A stretch of DNA of 64,000 nt. Source: Pleurotus djamor. Its lineage: Eukaryota > Basidiomycota > Agaricomycetes > Agaricales > Pleurotaceae. The notes under the pieces were generated by a model. That model did no database searches and was not told the origin of the DNA. It saw only the letters and a program-made list of their open reading frames with translations. Location: the NCBI GenBank assembly GCA_029747585.1, contig JAPEVF010000046.1, positions 62,001 through 126,000 on the forward strand, written 5' to 3'. This document shows positions 33,210 through 56,244 of the stretch, one piece after another. The number at the start of each line of letters is the position of its first letter. The first letter of the stretch is position 1. The position numbers and the translations under genes are program-made.

Positions 33210-35944
33210 ATGCAGAAGGAAATCTTGTCGCATCGCCATGCCGCGTCGAAGCTGGACGCGCCATACGAGGAGGATCCTGAAGGCCACGAATTGGATCAGT
33301 ATTCTCCGATAATAGGTGCTGGTAAACATCCATACACCCGAATCCAAGGCCAGGATCGTGATACCACACCCATAGGTAAGTCAGGATTGCTCGGTACCAC
33401 TGGCGCATTCGATTAACGACCACGACCACGACCTACAGCCTCTAATAGCTTCAACTTCAGAACCTTCACTTTCCTTCGCCCATCGAAACACCCATTCTCT
33501 CCGTCACATGAACCACCGGACTGGCTGATCATTCTCATACATATCTGCCTGTGTCTTCTTGTGACTCCAATCTTGATGATTTTCGTGGCTCTCGCGCAGA
33601 ATAGGTCTCTATTCTGGGCTCGTTTAGTTATTGCTTGCGGATGCGCGTTGATTGGTGCAGCTCTGGGGATAACCTTACTCTCACTTGGACAACGTCTGAT
33701 CGAGGCAATAGGTAAGCAACCCTCTATCATCGTTCGCATTCAACCCAGTCGGATAATAGGGCCTGTACAGCATGGACGACCATCATACAACAGAGCTCAC
33801 CAAGCCTCTCCGGAGTAGCGCTTCGGGATATCGCTGCAACCACAAAAGGCTCTACAACTCTCTTGACCGTGTACCACATCTTCCGCACTCGTTTGGCTTA
33901 TAATCGGACATCACGGAGACAAGAGCAAGTCCCTCCGCTTCGCGCTCACACTCTCTTACTGATTGGACTCTAGATCACAATGGTGGTGGTTCTTGTATGT
34001 TTTCTATGGTCTTGTCATCATCATAACATCTGCTGGTCTTGCCTTCCTCCTCGGTCGTATAGTGGATATTACTGCTTCCATTCAGGCAAGTACTCTCAGA
34101 TGAGGGGAAGATAAAATGTACTTGATCCCGTCTATTCACGTACAGAGCCAAGATTCCGAGTATTACGAGGTTCCCATAAGGGGCGCTCTCAACGACGCTG
34201 ACCTCGCCAGAGCAAGAACCATGTCTTCGACTACCCTAAATGTGAGTACCTTGATCTTTACACACACACGATCACAAGCTTACACCACGTGAAGAACTTT
34301 GCCCTAACTTGGACTTTATTCCCTGTCTCTCCTGCTGGCACCACCCCGTCTACCACGGTCCTGCCCTGGGAGACTGACAGAGTGTATTTCTATGACAACA
34401 TTTCCCAAAGTCTTCTGTTTGCATCAGATGATTGTGTCTCTCTTGCTACAAACTCTCTACCTGAGATCGACGTTCTCAACTCCACTGCTACCTTGACGGC
34501 CACCTCACGAGACGGCGGCAATGATCCCGGGATGATTGCCAGGTAAGATGGTTTCGTACCGTTTCGGCCAGGCCTGTTGAGTACTTCCAGGTTTCCTAAG
34601 TGGGGTATGCGCATCCATTGCGTGAAGGAGACCCACCCCTCTGCTATGTGCGTCCCAAGTTCTACTCTTGAGCCGTGCTGATTCTGTGGATACTAGAATT
34701 CCTCGCTCAAACCACAATTATACGTATCTGTTCACGCATAGAGACACTTTGTCAGAGCTTTTTCGCTCTATCAACATGGATGTTCCAGTCTTTCTCAATC
34801 AGACCTTGAACGAATCGTCGCTGAACCCGTCGGATTCTATCAGAGAGTACATGGATTATAGCGTCTTCGGGACAGTTGGTAATAAGGTATTTACTTCCGT
34901 CCACTGTGCCAGTACTGATTTATGATCAGGATGGTATCATAACACCGGGGACACTATTTCGTTCCACACCAAGCCAGTTTCTCTAGGCCCTAGTGGAGCG
35001 GCCACGCTTGAAACAGTCCTTGTCAGGCTCAACACGACATTCGCACCCAACGGCGAATTTTTGGCTTATGGAGATGTTGTTCCAGGCTCACAAGGTAGTC
35101 GAATCGGATACGATGCCGCCGTATGTCTTCAAATGTACGAGCCTTGGATTGTTGAAGCAAGAAACTCTTCCGTATCTTCCGGGCTGTTCAGGCTTGTAGG
35201 GAAAGGGAGTGAAGTCACTGATGGTGATGGGAGGAAGGAGAAGCTTCTTGGGAGCAGAGTCGACAGTGCTCTCAGGAATATCACGGAAAAATCAATCACT
35301 GAAGTCTTCAGCACTGCGCACGCTAGTGCCATCACATCAATGATTAAGGTGAGTTTGAAAGGCTCGGTTAGTTTTTATATTAACACACATGCATTGTCAT
35401 TTCCTGCGTAGGACAACTCTAATGCAATGTTTTATGCACCTACTTCAATGGTAGGAACTGCGTCTGCCCACCACAGCCAAGCCACTCATCACACAAACAG
35501 TCCATTAGCTTCTCAAGCGGATCTATCGACCCTAATTACCCATACATGAGTTACACCCGCCTTGATGCGAAGCAGGTCGAGAAAGCTCGCGCCATGGCCG
35601 ACGTACACAACGTCCTCTCTTACCTCTCTGGCTGCGACAACCTCGTCGCACGATCGTACCCAAACCGCCTGCTTTCCAACGTTCGGATACTGCCGGCGTT
35701 CTTGATTGCTTTTACGCTCTTTGTGGCGATATTGGGCCTTCTTGCGGGTTTGTTCGTGCCGAAATTGCCTTTGGGAGTTCCAAGGAGGGATTTCCATGCG
35801 TATTCGTGGGCTGCTATGTACGTTGGTGGGGAGATGAAGTATGAACCGGGCGAGGGTAAGGATGAAGTGTTTGAGAAGTCGATGGAGATGGAAGAGATTG
35901 AACGACGTTTCGGGGATGCACGACTTCGTTACGCGGTAAATTAA
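33210..35944 (+). CDS. multi-pass membrane protein of unknown function, paralogue B
   Basis: Tandem paralogue of 29844-32601 in the same orientation, with homology starting near 33110. It starts MQKEILSHRHAASK at 33210, since the upstream ATG of paralogue A is TTG here. A TAA at 33414 looks like a premature stop. It lies inside the predicted first intron (33376-33438, GTAAGT to CTACAG) and is therefore spliced out. Membrane segments, the outer region (NHNYTYLFTHRDTLSELFRS) and the C-terminal span (ILPAFLIAFTLFVAILGLLA) match paralogue A. It ends LRYAVN. Introns 1 and 2 have GT donors, and introns 3 and 4 have GC donors. Function unknown. The exon structure near 34590-34690 is unresolved, as in A. 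Confidence 0.75.
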
Positions 35945-36748
35945 TTGGTATTTGGCTCTCTGTCAAAATGAAAAGCTAATAAAAGGGAGTCGGTGCGCTC
36001 CATGGTTCTTGGCAATTATATATTCTGGCAACTTCAATATTCTCGTCCAAGTATCACTTGTGTCGACTCGATGTACCATCACTTCCTCACCGTCGTCTCA
36101 CAAACTCGCTGAGAACTTGGTTCTCCCGATGCATCAAATTTTGGGAGGTTGGCATCCTCACCCGTGCCTGTACACATTGAGACCCTGAGTAAAAATCATG
36201 GTGCCGAACATCCATGCGGATGGTTCAAGATGGTTCATCAGTTGAAGTCCTTTGTTCAACAAAAATTTTTGACCGCCCGGAATTTTACATGCCGGGCTAT
36301 GCTGCTCCGCCGAGTCACTCAATCAATTAATCAATACTTACTCAAGTACTCAACCCAATCGCCCCATCGTGCGTCATGGCAACCGCTTATTGCTTGTTTG
36401 CAATTCGAACACAAGATCGTGATCGAATCCCCTCGAATGACCAGATGGGTTTGACTCTTTGGCATGACCACTGCCACTTTCTCTTAAATTTTACTTCCAA
36501 GTTTGGAACTTGTATCTCGCCTGTATCCCTCGCAACGACCATCATCAAGTCATCCAGTATACTCACTACTATTGAGATGCCCTATTTAGAGGCTCAAGCC
36601 ACTATGTTTCTCCTCCTTCATTCTTTCGTCCCGCTCCTGGTTGGGCCCATTTCCTTCGTTTCGTTTCTTCCTTTTACTTTAGGTTCCCCTTGTGGACTTC
36701 CACCTACATCCTTCGTTTCTCTTTGACTTTCTCATTCATTTTCTTCGC
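35945..36748. other. intergenic before protease 2
   Basis: No gene recognised in about 800 bp. It ends in a pyrimidine-rich leader just before the ATG. Confidence 0.4.
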
Positions 36749-38676
36749 CATGTACTGCTGCGCAACCCTTTTCCCAGTATTTCTGAGTGTACTGTTGATC
36801 AACACCTCGTCAAGCGAGGGCGCCCCCACTGCGAAGCGGGCACCGATAACCCTCCCACTCAAGCGTGCTCGGCTTGCTCATGATACCACCCATCCCCTCA
36901 TTGTAAGTCCAATACCTGATCTGGTCGAATACATCGTAACAAGGAACACCTTCAGCGCCATCAGCAACTTTCCAACCGGGCCTCGAAACGTGCAGCTCTT
37001 TTGACAAATACCGAACCCCCAGAACCTGAGTACATGGTCTCAAGCATGGATGCCGCACTCCACGCCATCTCCGCATGGGATCACCTGCAAAGGCGTGCAG
37101 ACGAATCGGAGATTCACTTGCCCGCTTTACTGAACATGACCCTCGTTGAGGCTAGTGGCGCAGGTGATCATGAAGCGATGGACTCTGACGATTTTGAGAA
37201 GAGGCAGAACGGCGCGTGTGTATCATTTCATCCCTCCCGAGGTTCTCTCACATTGCTGACATGCTCATAGCCCTACTCCCGTGGCTTCGGCCTCTCAAAC
37301 TAATCCAGGAGTAAACCCAATCAAGGCAAATGCAGCGTTTTCTCCGAATCAAATAAAGCCTGCTGTAGATCCTCTACTCACACAGACTCTTGGGCTTGCA
37401 ATAGGGTGAGTCCCTTTCTAATTTATCCTGCGTGGTCTCCTGACATTGTCACAGAGGAAACGACGAACACTACCAAGCCGTAGTCCGCATTGGAGCGAGC
37501 GATTTTTCCCTTATAGTTGACTCCGGATCATCGTCTACCTGGATCAAGGTGGGCCTGATCGAAACTCTCCTTATGTCTGCCAACCGTAACTAATTTTCGC
37601 AGAAAAGCACCAAAACATCCGCAATCGCTGCTTCTGGAACGCCCTTCCCCTTGGCTTATCTAACTGGAGAAGCCGTCCCCATTCAACGTTCTCAGGACTT
37701 GTTGACAGCCGCTGGATTTGATCTACCTGACTTTTCCTTTGGCCTTGCAAGCGACATCGGGAATTTCCAACACTTCGACAACATTGATGGAGTTATGGGA
37801 CTATCACCAAGTGTACGCTGCTCCCCATTTCTATTTTTTTTTCATGATGTCCCTCACACTTTGTGCCAATGTGGCCAGTTCGTCACGGATAGTCCTACGA
37901 TAATCGATGAATTGAACAGAATCCATAACATTGATGCCATTGTCGGGTACAAACTCGGACATGTCACTGATGCAACAAATGACGGAGAGATCTGTTTTGG
38001 GTAGGCTCAATGTCCAAATCTAGTGATGGCTCCGCTGAATTTGTTCTCAACTCTCAACTAGCGGTGTTGATTTCGATAAGCACGACCTGAACAGCGTCGT
38101 TGTCCTCGACAACATAAGCCCACGAGATCTATGGGAAGTTCCTCTGGAAGGCGTGCGTTTGAATGGCCAACTTCTTCCCATGAAAGGTTTACCACGTCGT
38201 GCTATCGTTGATACCGGATCCACCTTCGTTATAGCACCAATGGCTGATGCGATGCTCATCCACTCACAAATTGCACCGTCCTATTACCACGTCAATGGCA
38301 TATTCTATGTGCCTTGTACAACAAGTGCTGAAGTCAGCCTCGTCTTGGAAGGTACCTCTTTTGTCATCCCCCCTACCGACCTGGCACATGCACCACTTGC
38401 TCCAGGGAAAGACCAATTTCAAGGTAAACCCATCAAACCATGTCTTATTTCTTAACTGGACCATTCTTTCGTAGGCTATTGTATGTCAGGGATCAAAGGG
38501 AATGTTTCCCCTGGTATCGCATCAAATCAGTGGATTGTAAGCAGCCTCGTTCTCATGATTTACAGCTTATTCAGTGGCTTGTCCATTGTCAGCTCGGCGA
38601 CGTGTTTTTGAAGAATGTGTATTTCTGGACCGATTTGGGTCTCAACTCGGTCGGGTTTGCTCGACTACGGCTCTGA
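36749..38676 (+). CDS. pepsin-like aspartic protease 2
   Basis: Secreted A1-family protease. A signal peptide starts MYCCATLFPVFLSVLLIN. The propeptide contains KRAPITLPLKRAR and a dibasic EKRQN site. The mature part has VVRIGASDFSLIVDSGSSST (first active site DSG), AYLTGEAV (flap with Tyr, otherwise altered), DGVMGLSPS, ICFGGVDFDKHD, RRAIVDTGSTFVIAP (second active site), FYVPCTTSAEVSLVL and WILGDVFLKNVYFW. It ends GFARLRL. Both catalytic Asp motifs are intact, so activity is likely. It is closest in style to protease 1, and the pair flank the two membrane paralogues. Confidence 0.87.
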
Positions 38677-39484
38677 TATACGAAACCGAATAGTAAATGT
38701 ATTCGAAACAATATAAAGAGCGTGTAGTAATTCTTTACAACTCCTTTTCCTTTGATCGAGACTCCAAAGATCAGTACTCTCGTTGCAGTTTCATGCGGCA
38801 CACGACTGGGGGCCCACGCGATGCCCTGACGTGGCATGACCACGGTTCATTCTCAAAAGTAAGTTGTATCGCCAGTTTACCCGAATCAGACAATGACAGT
38901 CGCAGAGAATGTAAAGATGCTTCGTACATAGCCAACCCTCCGCCATTTATTCTTTTTATGTCTTTACATCTTGTTTACATCGGCATCAAATGATCGTTGA
39001 CAAGCCATACAGTAACCCACACGGCCCCGTCTTCTGAGTCCCCACGTCTCTGCGAAAGTTTCAAATTCACTAGTGTTGCACTCTAGCCGCCTTCAACCTT
39101 CGACTCATCTCAGAAGAGTCGCGGGCCGTAACGTAGTAACAAGCGAAAATAGCTGAGATCATGGAGCTCCGGGGACTGCGAGGGTTCGCACATCGGGAAT
39201 GGCGGCTAAACCTCGATGTTCCATATTTGTGTTCGACGAACAAGTTCTCGAGATGATACAGATGGTTCCTCCTCGATGGTAGTAGGCTACAGCACAGCCG
39301 ATATGATATATAACCCCCCACCTGGCGGACACTTCCCAGACCACAACCCTTCCCCTCGATCACTCCCCTTCGAGTCTGCTCCTGGTCGGGCAGCATTCCC
39401 ATTCCTTCATCAATCNTTTTTTTCGTTTCTTTGGACTCTGGTAGACCATTCAATCGACGTTTTCCCCATCCAAGCCTATAACAA
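38677..39484. other. intergenic before protease 3, with TATA element
   Basis: No gene recognised. ATATATAACCCCCCACCTGG at 39306-39325 contains a TATA box. A similar motif precedes the ABC transporter at 45127-45144. Confidence 0.4.
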
Positions 39485-41726
39485 ATGAAACTCCAACTAT
39501 CCTTCTCAACCCTTCTCGCCGTTCTCTTCGTTACTATTTCACAAGTTGAGGTAGAGGCGGCGCCCTTAACGACAAATGGAATTGTCACTCTTCCTCTCAA
39601 GCGCACAGAGCTGAGAGAAAGAGATGATCACCATCCTCTGTTGGTGAGTCCGATCTTTCTGATATAGCGACCGCGATCATGATCAATTGACGGTTGTAAT
39701 CCTTCTTCTACTCGGTATCCACTACACACGGACACCCTCGTCAAACGTATACAGCGGTTACAACAACATGTTAACCGAGGTTCGAGACGAATCGCACGCA
39801 TGACTGGACGGGCCGAACCAAGTCACGAGGAATTGAGATCATCTATCCAGAAGCGTCTCATTTCTCTCGATGAATGGGATGGTTTGGAGAAACGGTACAA
39901 TCGTAAAGGCACTAAGACGAAGGGCGTCAAGGGATTGAAACCCATCGGTCCGTCGACAAAAGGAAACGGAGCAAAAACGAAGGCCGCTCAGGGGCTGACC
40001 GACCCTGTAGGAAAGATAGGAGCTACAGGAGGCAAGAATGGAACTGCCAACTCTCAGACAGCTCAGACAGGATCACAAGTGTCTGGTGCGGCTCAAAAAG
40101 GTTCTACAAAGTCTGGCTCGACAGCCGCTCAGAACTCTCCTCAAGTTGGTAGTGGGAACGGTGGTCAGCGCAAGCAAGGAAAGCAAACTAAGGGAACGCA
40201 ACAAGGCGCCACAACTTCTTCAACGCAGACGGCCCCAGTGAAGTAATAAAAACCTACCATGTTATGGAAAATCTTGGTGCTGACTTTAAGCTTTTAGATT
40301 GAACCAAGCCGCTGCTAACCCTGGTGCTGGTGTCAGCCCCGCAAAGATCGACGCCTTCAACTCGGGTTCCGTGACCAAAGCAGACGATCCAGCTACTGCG
40401 GACTCTCTCGGACTCGACATCGAGTAAGCTGCGCCGTACTCGCTACGTTGGAAATGCTTATATTTCAGCATAGATCCGGAGATGTTGGTTATCTCGCAAC
40501 GATCCAGATGGGGACTCCGCCTCAGAATTTCTTGTTGCTGATGGATTCTGGTTCGGCTGATCTGTGGGTCGGCGCGGAGGGTTGTCAGTCTCAGGCAGGT
40601 GGAGACTGCGTGAGTGGCGTTTATTTCCTGCTTACAACCGAGAAGTATCTCAAAGCTTCTTTCAGGGAAAGCACACTTTTCTCGGCAATGCGACTTCGAG
40701 TTCGTTCCAAGATACTCAGCAACCTTTCGCCATTACCTATGGAACTGGCCAAGTCCAAGGAAACATTGTGAATGACGACATCGTTGTTGCTGGTCTCCAA
40801 CTTCCCGCCCATAAGTTTGGCGTGGCTACGGTCGAGAGTGTTGACTTTTCTGACGACGGAACGCCATTTGATGGGATAATGGGGTTGGCACAATCGGTGA
40901 GTCGGGCACGGTCTACCGCCAAGTACTTGACTTACTGGGCGACGTCTGCTAGACATTGTCCGAGCAAAAGACACTTACACCCATTGAGGCATTGGCTCAA
41001 GCTGGCTTGGTCCGTCAGGCCATCACGTCATACAAGATTTCTCGTGTCGAAGACAAACTGAACGATGGTGAAATCACATTTGGGTGTGTTCATTTGCGTC
41101 TATAATTGTTCTTCAAAATATTGATGGGGCTACAGTGGCACCGACGCAACGAAATTCGATGCAACGACGGTGGAGACCCTGAAGAACGTCAATGCGCAAG
41201 GTTTCTGGGAGGCTTCAATGCCTGCTGTTTCCGTTGATGGAGTGGATGTTGGATTGAATGGACGAACGGCCATCTTGGACACTGGAACCACATTGATCAT
41301 CGCACCCGCAGACGACGCTTTGGCCATTCACCAGCAGATTCCCGGTGCTCAGTCTGACGGCCAAGGCAGCTTTGTGATCCCATGCACCACAACGTCTGAA
41401 GTGGCATTGACATTCGGAAACACCGCGTTCACAATTGACCCTCGGGACCTTGTTTTCGCGCCGCTTGATCCTGCCGACCCAGCGGGTGAGTAATGTCGTG
41501 TCCTACAGCACGACTCGCGTGCTGATGAGTCCAAGGGGATTGTGTTTCCGGCATTTCCTCGGGGAACATTGGCGGCGCAACAGAGTGGCTGGTACGTCCA
41601 TGTCCTTCTTTACTCAAGAGTTAATGTAGTGAGCACAATTTACAGGTCGGGGATGTGTTTCTGAAGAACGCGTACTTCTCCACGGACGTAACTAAGAATC
41701 AACTTTCTCTGGCCAAGTTGAAGTGA
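39485..41726 (+). CDS. pepsin-like aspartic protease 3
   Basis: Secreted A1-family protease. The signal peptide is MKLQLSFSTLLAVLFVTI. An unusually long pro-region contains a low-complexity segment rich in Lys, Gly, Thr, Gln and Ser (about 39895-40240). The mature enzyme begins near VGYLATIQMGTPPQNFLLLM. Active sites are MDSGSADLWVG and LDTGTTLIIAP, with the flap ITYGTGQVQG. Other markers are DGIMGLAQS, FVIPCTTTSEVALTF and WLVGDVFLKNAYFS. It ends LSLAKLK. All key residues are present. It is about as close to protease 4 as neighbouring tandem copies usually are. Confidence 0.9.
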
Positions 41727-42361
41727 CAAGGAGATTCAGCCACTAGCCACATTACTCAACCGCTAAGATACCTCTGCCTTCCTACGCACTCTATTGGATA
41801 TTTCTTGTCACTACATACAAAGTCTTCTTACTTATGGAAGAAGTGGAGGCCGTTGCAGAAGAGATTAAGCGAGACGGTGCTATCACGACAGAGTCTAAGG
41901 AGATATACTGGAGTGCATGTTTTCCATTGCATCCGCATTCGCGTTCGCATTCGAAGGGATGCTGGTTTCGTTCGACCTCATTCACTTCGCCCTGACAAGC
42001 TGAAAGGGGCGAGAAAGGGGTGCCCAAAGTTGGGCGCCTAAGCATGTCCCTGAAGGCTCTATTGTTCGCCCTCTTTGTACCTCGCCCGTCCATTGTTCCA
42101 TCGATGCCATGACTTCGACTCTTTACAGTTTTCATACAAAGCAAAGCAACCAAGGCAAACAATTACAACGCCCAGCCGTCCACCTGCTGCAGAGTATTTA
42201 AGTTGCACCGGTACCACCATGCTCATTCCACACCGCTTCTCTCCCATCTCCTGCTCTTCTCCTCCCCTGCTCCAGGCTGAGCATTTCATTTCATTTCTTC
42301 ATTTCTTTATCTCGGCCTTATATTCTCTGAGCTCTGAGAGCATCTCTGCGTTTTTCTCGCC
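41727..42361. other. intergenic before protease 4
   Basis: No gene recognised. TATTTAA at 42195-42201 lies about 165 bp before the start codon and is a possible TATA element. Confidence 0.4.
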
Positions 42362-44214
42362 ATGCATTTCCAAGTTTCTTTTACGACGCTCCTTGCGACT
42401 CTGCTTGTCGCTCTTTATGCCAACGATGTCGATGCACTTCCAACCAAACGTGGTGTCGGGATGGTTTCCTTGCCTTTCAGACGCGTCCAGCCACGGACAG
42501 ACGTTCACCCACACATTGTATGTTTCCTATGCTTTCGATCCCGATATTGTGGAGGGCACTGAGCCACTGTTACTAGCTTTTGCAACAACACATCAATCGC
42601 AGTCATCGCCGCTTCGCCCGCATGACAGGACGAGATGGACCATCTGACGCAGATCTAGCTTCCAACTTGGCGAAGCGCATGCTCTCCTTGCCTGCAGACG
42701 CAGAGCTCGTTCGCCGCTTCAACACTGCTGGCACGAAGGGTAAATACACCCAATCTCAACCCAATCTCTCTGGTGCCAGCATCAGTACGAAGGCTAACAG
42801 TGGAACCGACGCCTCGTACGTTCGTTTGCCGAGAGCCCTTCGTCTATGTCTGAAAACACATTTCATTCTAGCAACTCAACTGATGGGACTGTCATTGCGG
42901 CCACCAACGCTGAAGGTGTTACGGAGATTGAGATCGATGCTTTGATCAATGGTGGTGTCATGCCCGCTGCTACGCCCACTGCTGACAACTCCCTTGGGCT
43001 CGACATCATGTAGGATCACAATCCCTTCTCCGTTGATGGCCCGAATTCAACTCTATCCCTTCTAGCGCGAACGACGTCGGCTATTTCGCCCCAGTGAAGA
43101 TCGGCACACCCCCCCGCGAGTTCAGGATCCTCATGGACTCCGGATCTGCCGACATGTGGGTTGGTGCAGAGGATTGTGTCTCCGAGACCGGCGCTGGTTG
43201 CGTGAGTCCATTCCTTCTTGCCGCCCATGTCCTACGCTGACGGTCTCGCTCTCTATAGGGAAATCATCTTTTCCTAGGGAATCAAAGCTCTGTAACGTTC
43301 AACGACTCGGGCATCCCCTGGCAAATCACCTACGGAACTGGCGCAGTCTCTGGGACCATTGTGAAGGATAACGTCAACATCGCGGGTCTCGCCCTGGACG
43401 ATCATATCTTTGGTGTTGCCACCCTTGAAAGCAATGAGTTTGCGGGCGATAATGTCGCCTTTGACGGCCTTCTGGGCACCGCGCGATCCGTGAGTCGAAA
43501 TCTATCCTTATTTGTTTAACAGCACCTCACTCCGCAGCAGAGATTGTCAAACCAAAGAGCCCCCACACCCGTTGAAGCGCTTGCTCAGACTGGTCTCATC
43601 CGACAAGCCATCACTTCCTACAAGATGCCCCGTCTCGCTGACCAGAACAATGATGGTGTGATTACCTTCGGTGGTGTTGATGAATCCAAGTTCCAAGCCA
43701 ACACCCTTGTCACCCTCGACAATATCTCTCCCGTTGGTTTCTGGGAAGCTGAAATGGATCAAATTACGGTGAATGGTGTCGACACTGGTCTTACTGGCCG
43801 CTCCGCTATCCTTGACACCGGAACCACCCTCATCCTTGCCCCCGCTGCTGATGCCACTCGTCTGCATCAAGCCATTGACGGTGCCGAGTCGGACGGTCAA
43901 GGCGGATTCATCATTCCTTGCAACACCAACGCTACCATCTCACTGACTTTCGGTGGTCGTCCCTTCACCATTGATCCTCGTGACCTCGTTTTCGCACCTC
44001 TCAACATCAATGACCCCACTGGACGCTGCTTCTCTGGCATCACCGCTGGTAGCATCGGTGAAGATACTCAATGGCTCGTACGTTTTTCACCCACCTCCGA
44101 CTTGTTAACCATTTAACTTACACTTGCTATCAGGTTGGGGATGTCTTCTTGAAGAATGCGTACTTCTCTCATAACGTCGACGCCAACACCATGACACTTG
44201 CAGAACTGTCTTGA
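42362..44214 (+). CDS. pepsin-like aspartic protease 4
   Basis: Secreted A1-family protease with signal peptide MHFQVSFTTLLATLLVALYA. The pro-region shares FRRVQPR and ARMTGRDGPSD-type sequence with protease 3 but lacks its basic low-complexity segment. The mature part has VGYFAPVKIGTPPREFRILM, active sites MDSGSADMWVG and LDTGTTLILAP, flap ITYGTGAVSG, ITFGGVDESKF, FIIPCNTNATISLTF and VGDVFLKNAYFS. It ends MTLAELS. Introns are short and regular. It appears fully functional. Confidence 0.92.
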
Positions 44215-45160
44215 TTACGATCTTTTTTCATCTCTCTTCGTTCATCTTGCATAGGCCACGATTCACGAACAACCCTCTCATCTGTAGATTAATATTAACA
44301 CACATTCCTTAATGTATTGTAGAGATGATATGTATTTACTAGGAAGCACTGATATTGAATACAGTCCCAATATTCGTTACTTGTAATCCCCTCAGAACAC
44401 ATCTGGATGCTCCGATGATTCCTTTCTTGCCGTGTCAACGATACACGCATTGCAATAGAAGTCTCACCTCGTTCCGTTGGATTCCCCCCAGAGTCGCATC
44501 CAAGTCCGTTGGTATGGCTGGCCATGTTATCCTGGCGGTTCTGTCCGGCCACGTACGCTCCGTTGAGTCTCCCGCCACTAAGGAGGAGCCCCTTAGATCC
44601 CTTCTCGAAGCTTGAGGTTTTGGGAAGCAAACAGATCAACCGGCCGGATAGTATCTGTCAACACCCAATCAACACCTTTGGGATATAAGATAAGTGGCTG
44701 TTCACTAATTCTCGAGAAGTAGCAGGCTTCGACTTCCACGGGTCGATGTGTTTTATAAAGAAACATACGTCAGGAACGCAAATCAACGCCTTTATGCAGG
44801 CTCGCCGCCCGAAACCAGTCCCATGACGAGAGGAGGCTCGTCGATTATGCCATCCACCCTGAATAGGAGTCCCCCTTACTTATTGACGCTCGATACCCTA
44901 CTCCGAGTGCAGTTACTGCGCCCGAGTCGACGCGTCTTCTCATGCAAGTCATCTATTCATCCCGAGTCGGATATAAGTTATTTAAACTTACATATTGCAT
45001 GAGGCATCTCCACATGCTGACGATTCTTGAGAAAAAAGTGGCCGACGGCTCAACCGCTTATGAATAAGGGCAGGTGAGTCAGCAGAGAAATCGCGCATAA
45101 CATCGTAGCAGCATGGGCGGATCCTTATAACGCCCCCCACCTGGGGAAGTCCTCAAATTC
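44215..45160. other. intergenic before the ABC transporter
   Basis: No gene recognised in about 950 bp. TTATAACGCCCCCCACCTGG lies at 45125-45144, only about 20 bp before the transporter ATG. It resembles the element at 39306-39325. Confidence 0.4.
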
Positions 45161-50747
<5,587 letters not shown>

Positions 50748-50982
50748 ATTTGTTTACCAACTACACCATATGTACATCATAATACAGCACACATAGATCT
50801 TCGAGCTAAACCAATTGAGCCTTTGACTACGCGCACAACGAATGAACACCCTATCTACCCAAATGAAATTAAGAGGGGAACGCCAGCGAAACAAGTAGCA
50901 AGTAGTAAAGTATGCAATGATGGATATCCCGCATTATACATCAAAAGAAATATAAAATAAAGTACAAATATATATCAGTATG

Positions 50983-55049
<4,067 letters not shown>

Positions 55050-56244
55050 TGAACTGGAAAACAGGATATGGGGGCGCAAGGTTGGGAGAGTACAGCGCAT
55101 CCTGTGGAGGTTGTTCCAGGGCATGCATCTAGAGCAGCGGTAAGTTCAGTAACGCATCCAAGGAATGTAGTGGTTAGGGACAGAGTGTCGTCGTCGTCGT
55201 CGTACACGGTGAGCAGGTGTTTACGCTTGTTTACTCACGTCGTCTGGCGCTCAAACTCTCTTAGGGGTCTTGCTCCTACCCCCTTTCACACAGAAAGGGG
55301 GAAAGTGGATCACGTCCAGAGGAAGTACATTTGCTCACACCTCTTCGTTCGGAGAGCCACCCGTAAACCATCCGTAAGCCATCGATTTTGAAAGGGGGAT
55401 TTTCCTTGGACTCAGATTTAACCAGGGCTGGGCACAAACACCAATTGTCTTTCTCAAACCTCAACTTTTGGACTTCTGAGGGCAACGATGGTGTCCGCCC
55501 TCGCAGGGTTTGTCAATAACCATAAGCTCTCACCCGTCGCTTTTCACTTTTGGCCACTCATGGTAATAAATATAAATGTAAGTTTCACCCAAGTTTCACC
55601 GTCTCAAATTTCAACCTGGAAGTGCATAGCACCAGACTTATACGTATTCACTCTTATCACTTGTTCTACTGGCCGTCAAGTTGAGGCGGGAAATTTGGAT
55701 TCATACGAGTAGGTGGTTGACATTCTCGTGAATACAGTATCACTGTTGTCATGCATATCTATATCTATATGACCCACTTCAAAGCATCAAGAAGACTGAA
55801 TGAGGCCGCGTTGGTAATTAGGGGCACGATGCTCTCCGTGATATCCATGCGCAAGCACCCGGACTGTCGCTCGGAATTCATGGTTAGCATCGAATTCCGA
55901 GCCAAGCTTGTTTGTGGCGAACTTTCGCTCGGTCACCCTCGATTGTGGAAATGGGATTGCCAGAAAAGAGGGACGCGAACCGTTTTGGAGAATTGAGACG
56001 AATTTTATGGCAGAAAACTGCACGAACCAAGGGTGTTTGTTTGCGTGGGTGGGGTCTGACAAACAAGTTGTCGAGCCGCTGCGAGCCACAACCTGGTTGT
56101 CATTGCGAACGGCTGACCCGGTTCGATGGACACCCAAGTTCAGAAGTGAGTCTGTTTGTCGGTTGGCCATGGACATTTGAATGTTTTCAAAGTCTCCGTC
56201 ATTTCTCAATAATCTCGTTCTGACCATGTTCCAGTGAAACAGCA
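55050..56244. other. intergenic between divergent acetyltransferase and SANT genes
   Basis: About 1.2 kb with no recognised gene. A GTC microsatellite lies at 55187-55202. Long open frames on both strands here look like chance and are not supported by codon use or homology. Confidence 0.4.

Noticed and set aside
33414..33416. Premature TAA in membrane paralogue B, suggesting a pseudogene
   Set aside because: It lies inside a predicted 63-nt GT-AG intron whose counterpart exists in paralogue A. The rest of the gene is intact.
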